NCBI GenBank assembly: GCA_029938115.1
Contig: JAPYOP010000017.1
Coordinates: 10,971-74,970, forward strand
DNA from: Colwellia sp.
GTDB taxonomy: Bacteria; Pseudomonadota; Gammaproteobacteria; Enterobacterales; Alteromonadaceae
Reading direction: 5' to 3'
DNA length: 64,000 nucleotides
Part shown: positions 61,801-64,000 of the stretch, piece after piece
Layout of the letters: each line of letters starts with the position of its first letter
How positions within the stretch are numbered: position 1 is the stretch's first letter
Notes under the pieces: model-generated
Seen by the model: the letters and a program-made list of their open reading frames with translations, nothing else
What the model was told of the DNA's origin: nothing
Database searches by the model: none
Made by a program: the position numbers and the translations under genes

Positions 61801-64000
61801 TTTTTTTGATTTAGCAACCGCCGCTGAAAATGGCAACGCTTATTTTGAATTAAGCAACAGTCAGTGGGCACCAACGTCTAGCCCTTCTTTTTGGAATGTT
61901 TTAATTCCAGCTGAAGCAAAAGACCCTGCAGATCCAAGTCCTGCATTTGGCTTTAAATTTTCTTCCTCTGTATTTGGCACTGTCGGTTACAAAAAGAACT
62001 TTAATGCCTCAGCTGCAGGCGCTGCAGTTCTATTGGTTAGAGAGGTTGCCGCTGAAGTTATTGATACCGATGGTGATGGCTATGCAGATGATGAAGACGC
62101 ATTCCCATATGATGCTGACGAATGGTTAGATACTGATAATGATGGAACCGGAAATAATGCCGATACCGATGATGATAATGATGGTGTTCTTGATACTGAA
62201 GATGACTTACCTCTAGATGCAAGTGAAACAGTTGATACTGATAATGATGGTATCGGAAATAATGCCGATACTGATGATGATGGTGATGGTGTTGCGGATG
62301 AAGATGATCAATTTCCATTAGATAGCACTGAGTGGGTTGATACCGATAATGATGGTCTAGGTAATAATGCTGATGAAGATGATGATAACGATGGTGTGCT
62401 TGATATTGATGATGCATATCCTTTAGACCCAGAAAAATGGCTAGATGACAGTCCGCCAATTCTTAATGATGTCGCAGAAATCACCATTGATGCGAAAGGC
62501 AAATTGACGTTGTTAACTCAGCATAATATTGGCCTTGTACAAGCTGTTGATGAAGCTGATGGCGTAATTGATGCTGAAATTGTTAGCGAAACTAAACTCG
62601 CGTCCGGTCGTCATGAAGTTGTTTGGCGGGCAACAGATAAAGTTGGCAACTTCAGTGAAATAACGCAAATAGTAAATATTAATCCATTGGTCAATTTTGC
62701 CATGGATAAATTGGCTGAAGCGGGTAGTGATGTAAAAGCTCGAATTTACCTTAGTGGTGAAGCCCCTACATACCCTGTTGAACTGGAACTTGTTGTCAGT
62801 GGTAGTGCCTCGGATGGTACTCATACAGCTAGTACACAGGTTATTACCCTTGACTCAACTAAGGCGGAATATACTTTCTCTATTAATGCTGATGCAGAAA
62901 TTGTGGGTGGAGAAACTATCGAGTTAACTTTATTCGCAGCTACTAATGCAGCTTTAGGATCCAAAGTTAGCCACACCACCACCTTAATTGCAGAAAATGT
63001 TGCACCTATAGTACGTGTATCAATGATACAAGGTGATAAGAAGACATTAGTCATTTCAAAAGACAGTGTTGAACCGGTAATTGTTACCGCGCACGTTAGG
63101 GATTCAAACTTAGCTGACCGTGGCAATCATAGTATTAGTTGGCATGCGTCTGACCCTGCGATTATTGATTTTATCAGCGATGAAAATTCAAGCACATTTG
63201 AATTTGATGTAAGTTTACTCGTGCCAGGTATTTATCATTTTGAGGTCAGTGCTACTGAAGATAGAGAAGATGCATTAACAACGTCGACTAATTTTTCCTT
63301 TATTGTCATTGAGTCATTACCTGAATTAATCGCTGATGCTGATAGCGACAATGATGGCATCCTTGATACAGAGGAAGGCTTCGCTGATTCTGATGATGAT
63401 GGCATTATGGATTATCTTGATAATGAAAGTGATACCAGTATTTTATCAATGGGTAACGGCAATGCAAAAGGAAAGTCTATTAATACTCAATCAGGTCTAA
63501 GTTTGAAACTTGGCCGAGCTTCTTTACTCGCTAAAGGCCTTGCCGCCAATGGTGTTTCTGTAACAGAAGAGGATCTTATGGCGCTGGGGAACAGTTTAGG
63601 TAAGGACACAAGTAAAGTAGAAGACCCTAACTATTCGTCAGTAAGTGACATTATTGATTTCGAACTGAGCGGGCTATTAGAAATAGGCTCTTCAGCTGCT
63701 ATCGTTATACCTTTAGCTGATGGCGTTAACCTGCCAGAAAATGCGGTTTATCGTAAGTTTAATATTGATACCGGCTGGAGCGATTTTATTGAAGGTAACG
63801 GTAATGCAATAGCTTCAGCTCCTGTATCTGATACTGGCTTATGTCCTGCTGTAAACTCAGTCGAGTATATAAGTGGCTTGAATGAAGGCGATAATTGCAT
63901 TCAATTAACCATGGTTGATGGTGGTGAGTATGATCATGATGGTTTGGCTAACGGAGTGATTGTTGATCCTGCCAAAGTTGCGATAGATGCGCGTAGCTTT
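58880..64000 (+). CDS. Giant modular exported surface protein, 3' end outside the window
   Basis: The frame is open from ATG 58880 to the window edge (1707 codons, no stop); the ORF track missed it because it is incomplete. Layout: signal peptide (ending CVYAA); a CBM-like beta-sandwich (about 23-185, [16 protein letters not shown]); domain copy 1 (about 190-355, [19 protein letters not shown]); about seven HYR-like repeats (357-895, [32 protein letters not shown]); domain copy 2 (904-1058, [18 protein letters not shown]); TSP3-like Asp-rich calcium repeats (1064-1188); further beta domains; and a choice-of-anchor U domain (about 1632-1702, [19 protein letters not shown]). A sorting signal is expected just beyond. 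Role probably adhesion to algal surface or polymer. Confidence 0.88.
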   Translation, partial: MNRFTKNKITTAISTVFIMSSSCVYAADNLIQQADFENGVIDQWVSAGGTPTIIDDATLNSKVLEVSGRSKDSSAAKQTLSGLVAGHTYRFTSKLRTTSLGANVGIGMSYRADLTKADGSPKDTYTTIGTLTPSAGDWVEYSAEFTLPEAFDDSMPAKIWIKSGGGTVTSVYGDDFNLVDLDGDNPPSQYSKPTTYTDDAGNSEYWTANDLLGNKLDVMRLAHSDDLVNPIAGKTSFSQIDTWLTEEGNTDWRWATLAEMQAIHTFFDGADNATNIASFLQLNGGAWAPKEGTEEWTALIPTESQSLDEGTDPHNAPAYKIGVNNLTTSFGAVSYAKNFNANGLVGAGLLVREVSDAITLEISAPSDINVEATATASSVTLGTPVVVGGIAPVEAAVADNNGPFTVGTHTVTWSVTDADSVLVTAEQVVIVTDTTAATFDTLSDITIEASSLSTDVAMPTVNASDLVDGDIVATNDAQASYAVGSYVINWTAIDTAENLATTSQNLIVQDTTNPVFEVLADINIEVDGGQANVIISPVSASDSVDGSIIATRDLADGLYDAGEHIITWTATDAAGNSQNASQKLIIIDISDPIVFDGVLETINVEASDTLSDVSLIAPTANGGTITATADFTGPFSVGEHTITWTASEGEDSLTQIQTVIITDSQAPVFGDLADVHVEATGAETEIAMASIVTNDIVDGDVIETNDAPATLVIGSHDITWTATDTAGNSSNKVQKVIVEDTTSPIFADAINVIIEATGIETNVALVAPMVTDVIDAELIVANDAPDLFPLGDTTVTWSTVDTAGNTATIDQLITIVDTIAPVFSALTSLVFDATDTGTASVIIPSVLAIDSVDGEVYASADLVDGEFAEGTYTITWTAMDAAGNESTTNQTITVNAFNDNPESSYSNNNSYSSDDANNYWTINNIAGNKLDIMRLAASDDVGNENASFATVELWLSENTDWRFGTSEELVALQAFFDLATAAENGNAYFELSNSQWAPTSSPSFWNVLIPAEAKDPADPSPAFGFKFSSSVFGTVGYKKNFNASAAGAAVLLVREVAAEVIDTDGDGYADDEDAFPYDADEWLDTDNDGTGNNADTDDDNDGVLDTEDDLPLDASETVDTDNDGIGNNADTDDDGDGVADEDDQFPLDSTEWVDTDNDGLGNNADEDDDNDGVLDIDDAYPLDPEKWLDDSPPILNDVAEITIDAKGKLTLLTQHNIGLVQAVDEADGVIDAEIVSETKLASGRHEVVWRATDKVGNFSEITQIVNINPLVNFAMDKLAEAGSDVKARIYLSGEAPTYPVELELVVSGSASDGTHTASTQVITLDSTKAEYTFSINADAEIVGGETIELTLFAATNAALGSKVSHTTTLIAENVAPIVRVSMIQGDKKTLVISKDSVEPVIVTAHVRDSNLADRGNHSISWHASDPAIIDFISDENSSTFEFDVSLLVPGIYHFEVSATEDREDALTTSTNFSFIVIESLPELIADADSDNDGILDTEEGFADSDDDGIMDYLDNESDTSILSMGNGNAKGKSINTQSGLSLKLGRASLLAKGLAANGVSVTEEDLMALGNSLGKDTSKVEDPNYSSVSDIIDFELSGLLEIGSSAAIVIPLADGVNLPENAVYRKFNIDTGWSDFIEGNGNAIASAPVSDTGLCPAVNSVEYISGLNEGDNCIQLTMVDGGEYDHDGLANGVIVDPAKVAIDARSF
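59948..61565 (+). repeat. HYR-like domain repeats (about seven)
   Basis: About 80-residue units repeat the pattern D-x-x-x-P-x-F, then I-x-V-E-A, D-x-V-D-G-x-I, and G-x-(H/Y)-x-I-x-W-T-A-x-D-x-A-G-N. Sequence similarity between units is partial, so they are old or diversified. Confidence 0.8.
62067..62448 (+). repeat. TSP3-like calcium-binding Asp-rich repeats
   Basis: Four units of the DTDNDGxGNNADxDDDNDG type with DAFPYD/DLPLD/DQFPLD/DAYPLD spacers; the DNA is correspondingly repetitive and produces the His-rich antisense shadow ORF. Confidence 0.85.

Noticed and set aside
62058-62459. His-rich minus-strand ORF (133 aa)
   Set aside because: Antisense shadow of the Asp-rich TSP3 repeats of the giant protein.

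Overview
The window is AT-rich DNA from a marine gammaproteobacterium, most likely an Alteromonadales/Colwelliaceae-type algal polysaccharide degrader. This rests on the Xanthomonas/Alteromonas-style TonB-dependent receptors without SusD partners, S1 sulfatases, GH117 and GH29 enzymes, and PEP-CTERM and choice-of-anchor surface proteins. No rRNA, tRNA, IS element, phage or CRISPR array was seen. The content reads as one large utilization locus for a red-algal agar/porphyran-type galactan, whose distinctive sugars are L-galactose (often 6-sulfated) and 3,6-anhydro-L-galactose (L-AHG).

Region 0.9-20.8 kb looks like the L-galactose half. It holds a FucP-type importer, a class II aldolase, two sulfatases, a TonB receptor, a GntR-type regulator with two HTH domains, and an eight-gene minus-strand operon (20784 down to 12975). 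The operon encodes a LgoD-like dehydrogenase, a lactonase, an L-galactose dehydrogenase-like aldo/keto reductase, altronate dehydratase, a mannitol-dehydrogenase-family reductase, KdgA, KdgK and a mutarotase. Together these give a complete paper route L-galactose > lactone > L-galactonate > D-tagaturonate > D-altronate > KDG > KDPG > pyruvate + GAP.

Region 21.2-31.3 kb has a second TonB receptor, an LRR-like cysteine-rich lipoprotein, an exported GH117, two tandem EF-hand proteins, a beta-helix protein, and a PEP-CTERM protein behind a textbook sigma-54 promoter. Region 31.4-42.5 kb has a RhaT-like transporter, galactose mutarotase, GH29, a cytoplasmic GH117, a third TonB receptor, a GPH-family symporter and another cytoplasmic GH117.

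Region 42.7-47.8 kb is a five-gene L-AHG operon: cycloisomerase, Zn-dehydrogenase, KduD-like SDR, L-AHG dehydrogenase-like ALDH, and a FadR-type GntR regulator. It makes KDG but has no KDG kinase or aldolase, so it probably relies on the first operon. Region 48-58.4 kb is a degradative array, GH29 / beta-helix / GH117 / GH29 / beta-helix, that looks like a duplicated module. From 58.9 kb to the window end runs a giant modular surface protein (HYR-like repeats, TSP3 calcium repeats, choice-of-anchor U). The window also starts inside the tail of a similar surface protein.

Two candidate regulons are visible: a palindrome around TTGTTAACAAT at seven places (six good, one partial) in front of L-AHG-side genes, and a 15-bp element TAAAGTACACATTAA in front of L-galactose-side genes. 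No recognisable endo-agarase/porphyranase (GH16/50/86) or beta-galactosidase (GH2) is present, so the three beta-helix proteins are the best candidates for unassigned depolymerase activity. All functions are inferred from sequence motifs and context; no searches were run.
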